DNA of 64,000 nt from Hormiphora californensis (lineage: Eukaryota > Ctenophora > Tentaculata > Cydippida > Pleurobrachiidae), in assembly GCA_020137815.1 (NCBI GenBank), contig CM035352.1:6059159-6123158 (forward strand), in the 5' to 3' direction. Both the position numbers and the translations under genes were made by a program. The notes under the pieces are model-generated. The model searched no databases. It worked only from the letters and a program-made list of their open reading frames with translations, and was not told the origin of the DNA. Shown one piece after another: positions 31,239 to 43,249 of this stretch (the first letter of the stretch is position 1; every line of letters starts with the position of its first letter).

Positions 31239-32325
31239 AACGGCTCTATAAATGGCTATCAGCTAGAATATATAGATGGACAGTGGCTATCATGGTAACT
31301 GAAATTGATAGACAGAGAACCTCCCTGTCACCTTATATCAAATTGATCGCCATAGAGATGAGAGAAATAGTATATATGTTTCGAGAAGAGAATGAAAAAG
31401 ACTCCGCGTGATGAAATGAGATATTAATGGGAAATTAGACGGAAGAGAATGTCAAAAAGAAATGTGTGCTTCAAAACTGTGAATAGAAAGACTCTTTCAG
31501 AAAGAGCATACCATATGGTTGAGCTATAAAGGGAGAGAGGAGACATGTCGACTATCCATGGAATGAGAAAGATCACTCTTAATTTAAAAGTACAATAAAG
31601 ACAGAGCGCAGTACAGTAAAGACCTCTGCATCCATATGCACAGTACAATAAAGACCCGACCTTTTTATTGCATCAATGCAATTTGCTCATGCTCACCACG
31701 AATATTATATGTGTGATATTTAGACTGAGAGATCTGTGAGACAGCTGTCAATTATTTATTAACAGAACACGTGACGGTCTGTGTACTGCAAGCTGGTAAT
31801 AAAAGTAAATCATTCACACAGAAGCTGTGTTCTCTTGCTCTCATCCCGTGGGCACTTCGCACCCTCTGTCTTTGCGAATTGTCCTGGGCTGGAATTTTTA
31901 ATTCGAACTGAAAATGGGCAAATTTTCAGGTCGAGTTCTTACGATTTGTTGAGTGGTCACTGGTCGAAGTGGTCACTCAACAACCGACGACCAATTTTGT
32001 TGTTTTTTTCAAACCATTTTTATTTTTCAAAAAAGGCCCCGCTCTACGTGTCAAGCCGCGGGTCGAACAAGGCAAACCAAATGAGTGAAAAAAGGGACGT
32101 ATGTTTAGTGTTTACTATTAAAAGGTTGCTCATTGACGTAGCGATTTCACGACGTTATAACGTCATTTATAATGACGTAATATCATCAGCGTGTCTAGAT
32201 GAAGATGCTGACCAAAAAAAGAGAGATACCCCTAACTGAACAAAAAGAGTCTCAACCGCACCGGAAACCCTAATCTTGTAATCTTGTAATGTTCTTCGTA
32301 CAGATGCTGTACAGGTGTCAGTTCC
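31239..32325. other. Spacer with no accepted gene
   Basis: A 152-codon frame at 31781-32239 has no domain, signal peptide or conserved motif and is not accepted. Two TTGTAATC units at 32275-32290 next to the CR1-like element may be its 3' tail. Confidence 0.4.
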
Positions 32326-33006
32326 TCACAGAGCCTCCCCCTCCCTGGATACCAGTGGTATCCAGTCCAGAATTGAGTTGTTATTCTGTCTGGTATATCC
32401 AGGCACCGGTGGACGATCCGGCATCCTCTTCAACCATTTCCCAAGAAGTATTTTGAACCCAGCTAGGTCTTTTGCTGAATTCACATCACTTGGGAGGGTA
32501 TTCCACAGTCGGGTCGCTCTAGAAGCAAAGGAATTTTGAAACTTCGTAGCTACCGATGATTGGGTGTTAGTAGGGCATGTTGGCACCTCCGCACGCTTTC
32601 CGAGACGATGATTCTGGTAGAAGCGGATTCCAATATTGTTAGGTGCTTCCCCATTAGCCATTTTCCAGACCATGATGATGTTGTATCTTTCTCGGCGTCT
32701 TTGGAGCGAGAGAATCCCCAATTGTTTAAGGCGATCCCAATAGTTGAGGTCTCTCATGCCTTGGATTCTTTTGGTGAATTGTCTTTGTACTGTCTCGACT
32801 GCTTGAATATCAGATATTTTTGGAGAGTCCCAGAGGGGGCAACAGTACTCAAGTTTGCTACGCACGATGGTTTTGTAGAGAATTAGCATGGTTCTTTTTG
32901 CTCTGGTCTTAAAGGCACGTAGAACCCACGCACTTATTCTTCTGGCGTCTGTGGTCATCTTTGCGATTTGGATTTCCCAGGTGAGGTTGTTTGATAGTTG
33001 TATCCC

Positions 33007-33901
33007 CCCAGTGCGAACATTGTACGAATTCGCGAATTTAGTTCGTTGCAAATTTTACCAAAAAGAAACACAAAAATTGCATTTCTTCATCTGTCCAGCA
33101 GGCCAGGGGGCCACATGGGCACCTAGCACTTGGTGGACCGTCTTGGACTAACCGGGGTAGAGCCCATGTATGGGGGTTACCATCCATAATGTCACACGGT
33201 ACACGCGTAGTTATATAGCTCAAGTTAATACCAGGACACTTTTTTGTAATTCCAGAATAGAAACTTTCCTTGTGTTTCAGTTGACGCGCACGCATATTCA
33301 ACTATTTATGATTACTAATGAAGCCCAATATACCCAGCAAGGACATGAACGGGCTATATTAATTGAGTACTTGGTATTATGAAGTATGAAATTTTACACA
33401 AACATTCTCTTGAGAGAGAATTCTTCTTTATTCGTAGCACATGATAGTTCAAACTCGGTTGCAACAGAATTCTTCTCCCCCTGAACTCCACTCAATTCTA
33501 TTTCTGCAACAAGTTGCTATAGCAACTTGTTGCCATATATGGTTACTACGTCAAATCGTGAACTGTGTACACACAGTAGTATAAATTTATGTGAATTGTC
33601 AGTTTTACAATCCCTCCGTGGTCGCACGGTCTAACGATATGACACAAATTCGAGCACCCGACTTCATCATGGGTTCGAATCTCTGCTGTGTCAACAACTT
33701 TTTTCATAAATTTATATATTTTTGTTTCGTTTTCTAACTTTCTTGATCTTGTGCGACAGAACTGTAACAAGTAATAATTGAAACGTTAATTGGACAATAA
33801 AACGAACCCCTCTAAATGGTAATTTTGACAAAAAATCGTTGACGCATAAATTTGACGAAAAATTCAGATTCGTTGCAGATTTTTACAATGTTCGCACTGG
33901 G
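33007..33901. mobile_element. 895-bp non-autonomous element with 8-bp TSD (hAT-like)
   Basis: TGTATCCC is duplicated at 32999-33006 and 33902-33909. Ends are CCCAGTGCGAACATTGTA and its near-exact inverse. Internal inverted words include GCAAATTTTACCAAA near the ends. There is no transposase. It disrupts the CR1-like ORF2. Confidence 0.85.
33610..33695 (+). ncRNA. tRNA-like A/B-box relic inside the 895-bp element
   Basis: TGGTCGCACGG at 33619 resembles an A box and GGTTCGAATCT at 33672 resembles a B box, spaced as in tRNA genes. The flanks do not fold into a full cloverleaf, so a tRNA-derived SINE head or pseudogene is more likely than a functional tRNA. Confidence 0.3.
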
Positions 33902-36227
33902 TGTATCCCTAGGTCTCTTACACACTCTTTAGGTTCAATTATTAGCCCATCGGGTGTGTAGTAGGTGTTGAGGTCAGAGACAAAGGGTAGTTGCTTCAGG
34001 AGGAGAGTGTTATTGAGCGTGTAATGTAACACTTCAAATTTGTCTTCATTGAGGCTCATGTTGTTCAACCTTGACCATCTGCCGACTTCGATCAGGTCTG
34101 TCTGAAGCTGGGTGTGTGATTTCTCGCATTCTATTCCTTTGATAAGCTTTGTGTCATCTGCCAGGGTTTTTGTTGTTGAGTGTAAAATGGCTGAGTTTAG
34201 GTCCGCCACGTATAGAATAAAAAGCGGTGGTCCAAGGACTGTGCCCTGTGGTACTCCACTTCGTACCTTTTCCCACGATGACTTTTGCCCGTCCACTAAG
34301 ACAGTTTGGTATCTGTTGGTGAGGAAGCATCGTATCCAGCCGAGTGCTTTCCCACGAATTCCATACTTTTCCAGTTTGGCTAGTAGGATGTTGGTGTCCA
34401 CCTTATCAAATGCTTTAGCATAATCGACATATATGACGTCCACTTCATTTCCTTGACGGAGTTCCTTGAGTATAGAGTCAACGTGCTCCAATAGCTGAGT
34501 AAGACAGCTCCGCTTCTTACGGAAACCGTGCTGGGATTCTGGGAAGATATTGTTTTCTTCAAGGAAATCTACTAGATGGTTTCGCATTACTCGTTCAAAT
34601 GTCTTGATGATGTTAGAAGTCAAAGACACTGGTCGGTAGTTTGCCGGGTTGGTTTTGTCCCCTTTTTTGAATATAGGGACGATGTATTGGTTCTTCAGTG
34701 ATGGGGGGATGGCTTCACTGTCCATTGATCTTCTCCAAAGGAGCCATAGAGGGTACGCTAGTTGCGCTCTGCATTCGAACAGTATTCTTGCAGGGATGTC
34801 TCCGTCGGGAGCTGATCCATATGGGTCAATTTCCTTCAGTGCAGTTTCTATATCGCTTGTGGTGAAGTCAAAATCGTCAAGAGTAGCAGATGGTTCCGAT
34901 TTAATCCACGTTAAGCTTGCATGAACATCAACTGCAGCAGGGTCACTGAACACTCGAACATATTGGTTCTGCAGTAATTGGGCCTTTTCTACGCGGTCCG
35001 ATGTTAGACTACCATCTTGCCTTCTTAGTGGGGCAACAGTTGATGCTGTCTTCGACTTTTTCTTGGCGTAAGTGTAGAAGAACTTTGGGTTATCTTTGAT
35101 GGTATCCACGGCTTTTTCTTCTTCCCGATCCAAGCTCTGCAGTATTTCCTCTTTCATATCTTCATCTACTGTGATCAGTTGGTTACGCAGCCGGCTTTCC
35201 TCTTGGGGGTCAAGGTCCTTTTGAAGCCTTAACTTTATTTTCCTAGCCTTTCTTTTGAATGGTTCGGAGATCTTGGATGGCTTGCGTTGCTGACACTCTT
35301 TCTTCAGGGGGAGTGTTTCTTCTGCAATTTCGTAAACAACCCTTACTATACCTTTCAGGAACTGTTCTTCATTGTTGTCTCCGTTTTGGTTACAGTAATC
35401 GTGAAGCTTATCCCAGTCCATGTCGCAAAGTCTTGTCTTCATGGGAAGGTAGTCCACGTTATGGACTTTAAATTTCCTGAAGGGGTCATTTTCTATCTTT
35501 TTCTCGGACTTCGTTTCCATTGGGTTGTAAGTCAGGGTGCACTCTACTGCTTTGTGGTCTGACAGCCTGCTCTCTGTGGTTTCCACATTCGCAAAATAGT
35601 CAGGGGTGTTAGTGAGGACCAGGTCGAGAATATTGTTTCCTCTTGTGGGGGACAGAACCAGTTGCTCAAGGAAGTTTTCATCGATGAGCTCAAGGGTTCG
35701 GTGGTACGGACTTGCTTTGGCGGAGTTTCTGTCTGGGTGGCTGGTACACACCCAGTTCATGTGCGGAAGATTGAAATCTCCCATGAGGATTATCTCTGGA
35801 ACCACTCCGTTTTCCTTAGACACAAAGTTGATCTCCTCCTGTAGTTTGGTTAGTGCGTTTGTATAAGAGGAGTCTTCAGTATCTGGTGGTCGATAGACAC
35901 AGGCCAGAAATAGGTTTTGTTCTTCTGAGAAAGCTGTAACCAGGCTTGTTTGCCTATCACTCCAAGACAGCTGTCTGGTTATTGGTATTTCTGTGTTGAC
36001 GTAGAGAAGGCATCCTCCTCCGATCTTGCACTCTCTATCAGCTCTTAAAACGTTATAACCTGGTACAGTTATCTGGGCGTCCGAGATATAGCTTTTTAGC
36101 CAGGTCTCTGTTATGCCTACAGCGAGGACTGGGGGTTGGTGTTGTTTTGGGGACATATACATCTCCTGGATGTAAGGGAGTTTCCACTTTGTTTCCCCAC
36201 CCGCTGCAGGAGAAATGGATCTACAGT

Positions 36228-36953
36228 TTAGTAAAATGATCCTTGAGAGGGGTGAATAAATTGGTACATTGGTTGCTGCATCATTCCGCTTGGTAGGGGG
36301 GGTATGTCTGGGCTCATTTGCCCGTGATATTCCCCAAACATCGGTTTCATTGGGGGGTTCATTTCGTGCTTGTTCACTGTCCACATCAGGTGGTTTAGTT
36401 GTCTGGCCTGGGCAGAAAATCCTTCCTTTACTTCTCTGACCAGGTCTTTCAGAAAATCCGCCGTTATGGCTGATTCCCGGGCTCTTATCGGCTCCTGGTT
36501 CTCAGCAACACCTGAGTACGATTTGGCTGTGGATTGCTCTGGTATGGTCTTTACCTCGGTGGCGGTTGATGCTGATTCGGTACTGTTTTTCGTAGCAGAC
36601 GGTTGGGGTCCAAATCGTGTTCCCACTGTGTGAAAGAACTTGCAAGACTTTGGGTGTAGGCAAACTTTTTCTTCTGACAGTGATCCTCTGCAGATTTGTG
36701 GGTGAAGAAACTCACATTTGTAGCCTTTGTCGCAGCCGTTTTTCCCAAAGCCTCCAGTCCTGAGTTTTTTGCAGATCTTAGGGTGCTTTCCTTCACAAAC
36801 TTTGCCACCACGCCTAATTTTTCCATTGATCCCGTGTTTGCACCTACCATATTGCATAAAGTAGCGACAGTTCTCTCCATCTCCACTTACGCTGTCCTTG
36901 GCTTGGTTTTTAGCAGGGGTAGAAGACACGATGTCTTTGTTTGTAGGGCTCAT
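36228..36953 (-). CDS. CR1-like element ORF1 with CCCH zinc fingers
   Basis: 241 codons from the ATG at 36953. The N-terminal third has several CCCH-type motifs: CRYFMQYGRCKHG...CEGKHPKIC, CDKGYKCEFLHPQIC and CLHPKSCKFFH. The rest is polar, with a helical stretch (DLVREVKEGFSAQARQL) and a Met/Pro-rich end. CCCH ORF1 proteins are known from some CR1/L2-type elements of invertebrates. Its 3' end overlaps ORF2 in another frame, suggesting coupled expression. Confidence 0.7.
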   Translation of the reverse strand: MSPTNKDIVSSTPAKNQAKDSVSGDGENCRYFMQYGRCKHGINGKIRRGGKVCEGKHPKICKKLRTGGFGKNGCDKGYKCEFLHPQICRGSLSEEKVCLHPKSCKFFHTVGTRFGPQPSATKNSTESASTATEVKTIPEQSTAKSYSGVAENQEPIRARESAITADFLKDLVREVKEGFSAQARQLNHLMWTVNKHEMNPPMKPMFGEYHGQMSPDIPPLPSGMMQQPMYQFIHPSQGSFY

Positions 36954-38607
36954 TGTAGTGTTGGGGGGCAGGGGTTTCCGTTCCTCTGTTCTGGGTCGGT
37001 GGGAATAAGCACATATTCTGCCGTCAACAATAGTGGTTCCTAAGGCCTAATTTACTCAACAAACCGCGACGTCGGCAAAATGTTTGTGATATTATATCAG
37101 CTTGACATGTATTACACCTAAATCCTAATATACACGCTATATACGATGCACATCAAAACAGAGGAAGAGACTGAGAGAGAGATTATGAGTAATAAAGGAC
37201 AACATACTGCAGTATTATATACTGCCCAACAAAGTCGCGTATGTATAGTCAAAGAAGAAAGCCGCAGAAATAAATCCCATGGTTTTATAAAACATATTGC
37301 ATCAAGCTATCCAATTAGATCTGGTATAAGCTAACCAAGAGTGCGATGTGCCAAACAAAACAAGACGTGTGTATTACACGTGCCACAATACCAAGCCATA
37401 CATGAATCACAAGATCTATACAATATTATGATGATGAGCTGTTTGTGTGTAATTACCAGAACAAAAACTGAACTAATTTTTATTGTACCGTGGCTATAAA
37501 TATTGAGTTGCGTGTGTGAAATTCGTGCTGTTGTGCCATACACACATGAGTTCATCAATTAACCAGCACATGTAGTTGGCTCAATGCCATTCCATACGGT
37601 AATATGGTTGCTAAAAAAGGGAAGTGTGTATTGTAATTGTAAATGAGTATGGATATTTTTAAACCATAATTAATTCTTGCTCATGCATGATTATATGTGT
37701 ATCAAGCATGTATCTGTATGCAGGCTAGTTAAACTATATAACCCTAAACAGAAGAAACGAATTAGTTATTACTCACCACAAAGATATTAATACGATTACC
37801 AATTTGTAAAATTCCTAACATCGAAAACTTTGGAAACACTAATCAAGTACCAAATATACAATATTAAAAATGTCTTTGTTTGAAGGAGAAAACAGCATTA
37901 CGCATTAAGAGAAAGATGCACCTGGGGTTACACAAGCTGTTTGAAGAAGCTGCAGCAGCGGCCGTAGTATAGTACTTGGTGAATCGTGTGTAGTAAAGCT
38001 CTGCCTGCCTACATTCAAAGAAGTTGTTCGTTAATGACGTGTAAAATAATACCATTGTTGCTTCTGACTGGCTCCCACCAGTGGATAGAACAATGACGTT
38101 TCAAAATACAGCTCTACATTGTACACACTGTGTACTACAGCTGCACTGTACAGTGTACACTCACTACACACTATATTTTGTTGTTATGTTCTAACCTTGG
38201 CCCTTGCCTAGCCCTCCCGGTAGAGCGCAGTATATTTTCAGTACTCATCACACGCACGTGAGTCACCACAATGCAGTACATGGAATAGGTCGGCATACAA
38301 ATAACCCAGACTGTGTTTCGCGGGCGGGGTGAGCTAAACCGAGCCTAGCTAGGCAAGTATTGTGGATGGTGGATGGCATATTATTCAGTATATATTGAGA
38401 TCTGGGGGATATATTATTATAATAGTGGGTATGTTTCGAATATTCCCCGAATATTCAGTGTGTGACAAAAACAGCCACATTATAGTGGAACAAATAAAGG
38501 TGGAGCGGGTCAGGTCGGATTGACGATCTCATGAGTCATGATATTTTACCACATGGATTATGGAAGTAAGAACACACTTGATTCTACCCATTCTATTAAA
38601 TGTATTA
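36954..38607. other. 5' end of CR1-like element, then sparse DNA
   Basis: 36954 to about 37040 is the probable 5' UTR of the element. Beyond it I find only short AT-rich frames and palindromic words such as GTACACACTGTGTAC near 38118. No gene is supported. Confidence 0.4.
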
Positions 38608-38649
38608 CAGTTGGACCCCGATTTACCCCAGTAAATCGGGGCCTGACTG
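38608..38649. mobile_element. 42-bp minimal pogo-like palindrome
   Basis: TA-flanked CAGTTGGACCCCGATTTACC joined almost directly to its inverse (GTAAATCGGGGCCTGACTG). It is the bare two ends of the element at 18858-19014 with no interior. Confidence 0.7.
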
Positions 38650-39427
38650 TATAGGGCCGGGATACATCAGGGCACTGTATGAATAACATAATAGTGTATA
38701 GAGGAGACGTGTGTTCAAGCCAAAAAGCAATCTCATGCAGCAAGGGAGAGAAATGAATGCTCCAGGGTAACATAGTGTAGACCCTTTTGTTCTCTCTTTC
38801 TAAATACTGCTCTTGAAAGCTTTTAGCCCTTTCTCATATACATATTCTACCCTGAACCGCATATGTCTCTTCCCGGCCCTTTTTGCTTTATATATTTCTC
38901 TCTTTCCCCAATCCCCAACCCTCTCCATATTTTATCCCCTCTCCTTGATCCATCCACTCTATTTCAACACAGTGCAGTTTTCTCGGAAATGACGCCCCCT
39001 TTCTTTCAGGATAGGTGAGCTGACACACACTGGTGCACGTTGAATGCAGCTGGCATTATATTAAGGGACCAACTTACAAAAGAGTGGCAGGGTATTATAT
39101 TAACCATTTAAGCACTCGGGTATGTTTGTATCAAACTACCACGGTCGCTTGTAGTGGGAAAACGGTAATGGAAAACGGAGATACAGTAAGACGACGCGCA
39201 ACTGTGACCAATCAGGCCAATCATAATGTTTAAAAAACCACATTATTTTCTTACGTCAAACAATCACGTGTGTGTAGGTGGATCAAACCACTTAAATAAG
39301 TAGAGCTTATTATCATGCATAGTTAAATCTGAATATTATGTGTCGACACTCGACATGAACTGCCGAAAAATCTCGAATGCTATATTGCTATACCTACTAA
39401 CGTTGTCGAGCAATGCAAATGGAAGTC
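38650..39427. other. Non-coding spacer with partial MITE
   Basis: 39105-39240 carries a partial GCTTGTAGTG-family MITE (CGCTTGTAGTGGGAAAACGG). A short polar frame at 39033-39233 derives from it and is not accepted. Confidence 0.4.
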
Positions 39428-40071
39428 CCCGGGCGGGGAAAAATCCTAAAATGGGATCTGATCACTTAAGATTGGTTTAAGTTCTAACAAGACATATTCA
39501 GATCGAGTTGAGTTTATTAGACCCCGCCTTCATCAGGAACCCAGATATATTATATGTGATAAAATAATCTGAAAAGATCTAGTAGTACAGCTTTTTTCAA
39601 CAAATGTCTCATCTCGTAGGAACACTTGCTGTACGATCTGTTTGGCGGCTCCGAAAGTCAAAACAATCTCTCATATTGAGTCAAACGAGGCGGTGCATGA
39701 AAGTTGCCAAGGAACACGTCTTGTAAGTTTTAACGAAGGATCATAATCAAATAAAAATACTCACTAAAACTTATTGTTTTGCATGCACTAGCACTGTATA
39801 ATTCTGTTCATTCCATATTAATCAGAAAAACAGTAAACACGGTGAGTTATAAATGGGGCTGTGGCATTGCCACCACAAAATAATGTATTTCGAATGGCTC
39901 ATTCCCCAAATACAGTAAGCATTCTCAATAAATATTTAATAATGCATTTTCTGTCCTTCAATAACTTTCATCCGCTATATTCTATTAGCTTGGATATAAT
40001 ACGCTTAGTATTAGTTGACAAGATATACATACCTAAAACTTTTCGTCTATCGTATTTTTTCCCCGCCCGGG
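39428..40071. mobile_element. Inverted-repeat element with CCCGGGCGGGGAAAAA ends
   Basis: CCCGGGCGGGGAAAAAT at 39428 is inverted at 40054-40071. The interior is AT-rich without a transposase. No convincing TSD. Two tight hairpins follow immediately: GAAGGCCGAAAGCCTTC at 40074 and TGCCTTTTGCAAAAAGGCA at about 40097. Confidence 0.5.
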
Positions 40072-41935
40072 TGAAGGCCGAAAGCCTTCATCAGGATGCC
40101 TTTTGCAAAAAGGCATAGGGGTTTAGAAATCTAAACGGATATAGTGACTATGTGTAGCAAGTCAGCTCTCTTGTCCCGTTTCAGGTTGCGAGCGGCAACA
40201 TGTAGCAACTAGAGCCGTGCACACAACAACCTGCTCCTTCATAAACCACTTCATTGAAACGTTTTCAGGAAATATGTAGCATGCAATTCCGCAATTTGGC
40301 GTGCAATTTAGTGAAACTAAAACACAAGGATTTGTTTTATACTGTTTGCGTGATCTATAAATCATCCGATTTGTCTGTCCCGCCTTGATGTTAGGAATGA
40401 AAGGTTGGCGGGGAAACATAGCATTATGAAATTGAAACATAATGCATTTATTCTTGTTTTCGATTTGATTTTAAGCATTTTTTCAGAATTTTTTATCGTC
40501 TAGAAATATGTGCAAAATAGCGGTGTAGGGGTATACTGATAAATGAGTGGTGCAATATAAAAATTGATACTGTAATATCTCCGGTTCCTTATGAGATACA
40601 AAAACCGTTTTGGTAGCATTGGAGACGCAGTGAGTGTGTCCAGTAATCCCAGTGCTGACAATATCAGTCACGTGCATGTGCATTGTGCCTTCTATGTGGT
40701 GAAACTTAATGTGTAGAACAATCTTTCGGGCAGACTGTTCAGGCTCTCCTTTCGAGCCCCCGTAATCCCCGGAGCCGTGTATCAGAATTTGGTGGCATTG
40801 ACACCTGAGTGAGATCAAGGTCGTGCAGCGACCGAGATCGATCTCACATACAGGTGTCTGCTCCGTTATTGATTTTAGAATATTTTCAAAAACCCGACTG
40901 CAAGGGACTACTGAATCGATTTGCATCTCGTTTGTTGCTCCTGGCAGATAATTGTCTCTAGTTTTACGGAAAATACCTGCGAGTATCAGCATTTGAGGAA
41001 TAGTGGATCAAAATTGACGCTAAACATTTAAGCAATTCTTTGAAAACCTGGCTGCAAGCTCCTACTCGGTCCTGGGACAATCTGCGGGTCCTGGGTGAAT
41101 TGTCATGGCCTTGTGAATATGGGAAAATACCCGCCGATTCATCACGATGCGAAATGAGGCGATAATTGACGTCAGCTAAAAAGGCCTCCTAAAACGATCT
41201 GTCTCGGGCGATTTGTGTTGTCACTGCTGACAAACGAGCTTTACATGCGCGCACACGTGAGTTCTTGCTCTCAACGGAGCGGGATCTTATTATTCGCGGA
41301 GGTTACAATGGATCCAATATCAGAATCATATGAAGCAGCTCATTTCCCCCATTTTTTCAACGTCTCGACTGCATCACGAAGTGTGATATGCATGAGATCT
41401 CAAGCCCTCCATGAGATCCATGAGATCCATCCATGAGATATATTCTTTTGACCACCAGTGATGAACATCTAGTGAAACTATACAGGCACTATGCTGCCGT
41501 GTTAAACCATGTGTGAACTATTATGTTGCTAGGCAGCCGTTCATGTGAAGCAGATCTGCAAAAATCAGGCGGCTGAACGTTAAACAAACGTTAAACAAGG
41601 CAACTACCGCACTGCAATTCTAACGAATGAAGTGAAATATTAGGTGAGTAGATAACTACTTTCGAGACCAGCTCGACTCCTTCACGATCTTCCTTCCTCA
41701 CTCGCACTAGTTGGTGTCACAAAGTTGGTGACCAAGCACTGTCTGGCACCACGACCCCATCTGAAAATCAAATGGGGTATGGTGCCGCCATACAGACCAA
41801 GCATGGCCAACGAGGCCCGCGAAGCGGGCTGAATTTATAACATTATAATTACTCTCCATTCATAATTTCCGGCCTGGTACTTTCCGTTCATGAGAGAGAA
41901 AATGAACCTGATGACGAAATAGAAGAGATTATATT
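40072..41935. other. Sparse region left of the Polinton
   Basis: Contains the hairpins noted above, an ATCTCCGGTTCCTTATGAGA word at 40577 resembling MITE arms at 16176, tandem CATGAGATC units at 41390-41440, and the 31-base gene-fragment copy at 41767-41797. The 169-codon minus-strand frame at 40483-40992 has no recognisable domain. Confidence 0.4.
41767..41797 (+). pseudogene. 31-base copy of the two-TM gene start
   Basis: The word from AATCAAATGGGGTATGGTGC through GCCATACAG matches the coding strand at about 30259-30289 with one mismatch (IKWGMAPPY region). It is too short to be a gene; either a gene fragment or a shared element end. Confidence 0.45.
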
Positions 41936-42540
41936 AGGGTGATTCATAATGATTTTCAATCGCTCTTTCTGAGACACTGGTGACCAAAAATTTTTACAGG
42001 ATCAGCGATTAGTTTGGACAATTTTGGAACCCATCAACCATGTTTGAAGATCAGGATGGTTTTACGTAACCGGTGACAGACAAGTCAGGCTTTTTTGCGG
42101 TCTACGTGCACTAGGGCTAGAATAACCTATTTTGGGGATATTTGAGGAAAATCAAGTTCATCCGATTTTCACCCTTGATTTTGTGGGCTATAGTAGTTGG
42201 AATTGTAGGAAACGAGCACAGGCAATGACGTCACAGGTGATGACGTCACTGTTGTGACGTCATCCCCTGTAACGCCCCTACTACACTTCGAATAATTACA
42301 TAATTATGTTTAATTATGCATAATTATGTAATTATCCAATTTATGCAAAATTCGCATATTTTCCCCCCTCCTCAGGTGTACCATACTAACACCGTGCTAG
42401 CACCGTACTAGCAATATGCAATGTAATGTATGTACCCTACTAGTACCCTACTGTACCCTACTAGTATCCAACAGTACCCAACTGTACCCTACTAGTATCA
42501 TACAGTACCCTACTAGTACCCTACTAGTACCCTACAATAC
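41936..42540. repeat. Polinton left terminal inverted repeat
   Basis: 42191-42540 is strongly inverted-similar to the right end. It includes GTAGGAAACGAGCACAGGCA, a block of TGACGTCA-type palindromes, TAATTATGCATAATTA palindromes, and (TACTAGTACCC)n units at 42430-42537. The outer 41936-42190 matches the right end only in its terminal 25 bases. Confidence 0.85.
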
Positions 42541-42614
42541 CACATAAGGAAATAAAAAAAAACACTTGATTTTTTTAATTTGTATAAACCAATATTTAAA
42601 TATTATATTATACA

Positions 42615-43192
42615 TTAAACTAATATAATGGAATTATGACGACTGTCTTTATTTTGCCATCCCATAACTGACACCGGTTTTCCAGTTTTAACAGCTTTAT
42701 CACAAAAGAATGCCATTGTCTCCGTCTCATTTCGAATGGTAATTCTAAACTTGTCGAACCGTGGGAGGACTCTGATAACATCCCACTCGCCTGAAAATAT
42801 TAAATAAGTTGAAAAAAATCATTTCTTTGTAAATATTCCAAGTAAATTTCCTACAAACCTAGTTTGAAAGTGTATGACCTACCATCTATTCGCTTGAAGG
42901 GTGTCGGTGAGGGACACACACAACATTCATCCTCTGCAATAAATCGCCCACAGTTTTTGCAGCTGGAGAAGTCAGCTTTAGCAAGATTCCGAATCGCCCA
43001 AAAAGTGTTCGTAAATTCCACGTAATCGAAACTAACTCGATCTCCAACTTGGGGCACATAACTTGCCTCTGGAAAAACTCGAAATTTGAAAACTTTTAAC
43101 CAGAATCCTATCTCCGAGTAGCCAGTAACCAACCATCCACCATATCTATCACCCACGGGTTGAGGAGAGATGCTTTTGACGACCGCAAACAT
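42615..43192 (-). CDS. Polinton unassigned gene: zinc-knuckle/OB-like protein, two exons
   Basis: Exons 43192-42883 and 42790-42615 joined at GT-AG in phase 1 give 161 codons. Start chosen at the first ATG (MFAVVKSISPQPVGDRYGGW); the open frame extends upstream without ATG. A beta-rich N-terminal half (VGDRVSFDYVEFTNTFWAIR) suggests an OB-like barrel. It is followed by CKNCGRFIAEDECCVC, a four-cysteine zinc-binding motif, and a second beta-rich part in exon 2 (RVLPRFDKFRITIRNET). A single-stranded DNA-binding role would suit its place beside PolB, but this is inference. It is divergently arranged with PolB. Confidence 0.65.
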
Positions 43193-43249
43193 AACGACAA
43201 GATTGGAAATGAATTGAAATTGTGCGTTGGCTATGATATACTTGAACAC

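Larger units (their letters stand above)
32326..36384 (-). pseudogene. CR1-like element ORF2 (EN-RT) split by an 895-bp insertion
   Basis: 36384-33910 encodes an APE endonuclease (LAVGITETWLKSYISDAQIT, IILMGDFNLPHMNWV, LSDHKAVECTL) and a reverse transcriptase (NYRPVSLTSNIIKTFERV, FPESQHGFRKKRSCLT, DVIYVDYAKAFDKVD, SGVPQGTVLGPPLFILYV, LADDTKLIKG). 32998-32326 continues with NNLTWEIQ, LEYCCPLWDSP, ILSLQRRRERYNII and a C-terminal basic end. The insertion at 33007-33901 separates the pieces exactly at RDLGI. Otherwise the frame is uninterrupted. The catalytic loop reads LADD instead of the usual FADD/YADD, and GPPLF replaces GPLLF. ORF2 overlaps the end of the CCCH ORF1 upstream. Confidence 0.85.

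Noticed and set aside
31781-32239. 152-codon plus-strand ORF
   Set aside because: No domain, signal peptide, conserved motif or splice context; composition like surrounding non-coding DNA.
40483-40992. 169-codon minus-strand ORF
   Set aside because: No recognisable motif, and its 5' and 3' parts overlap MITE-like words; insufficient support.
41936-42540. TGACGTCA palindromes as host CRE enhancers
   Set aside because: They are present in both TIRs as part of the element and cannot be separated from replication or integration signals on sequence alone.
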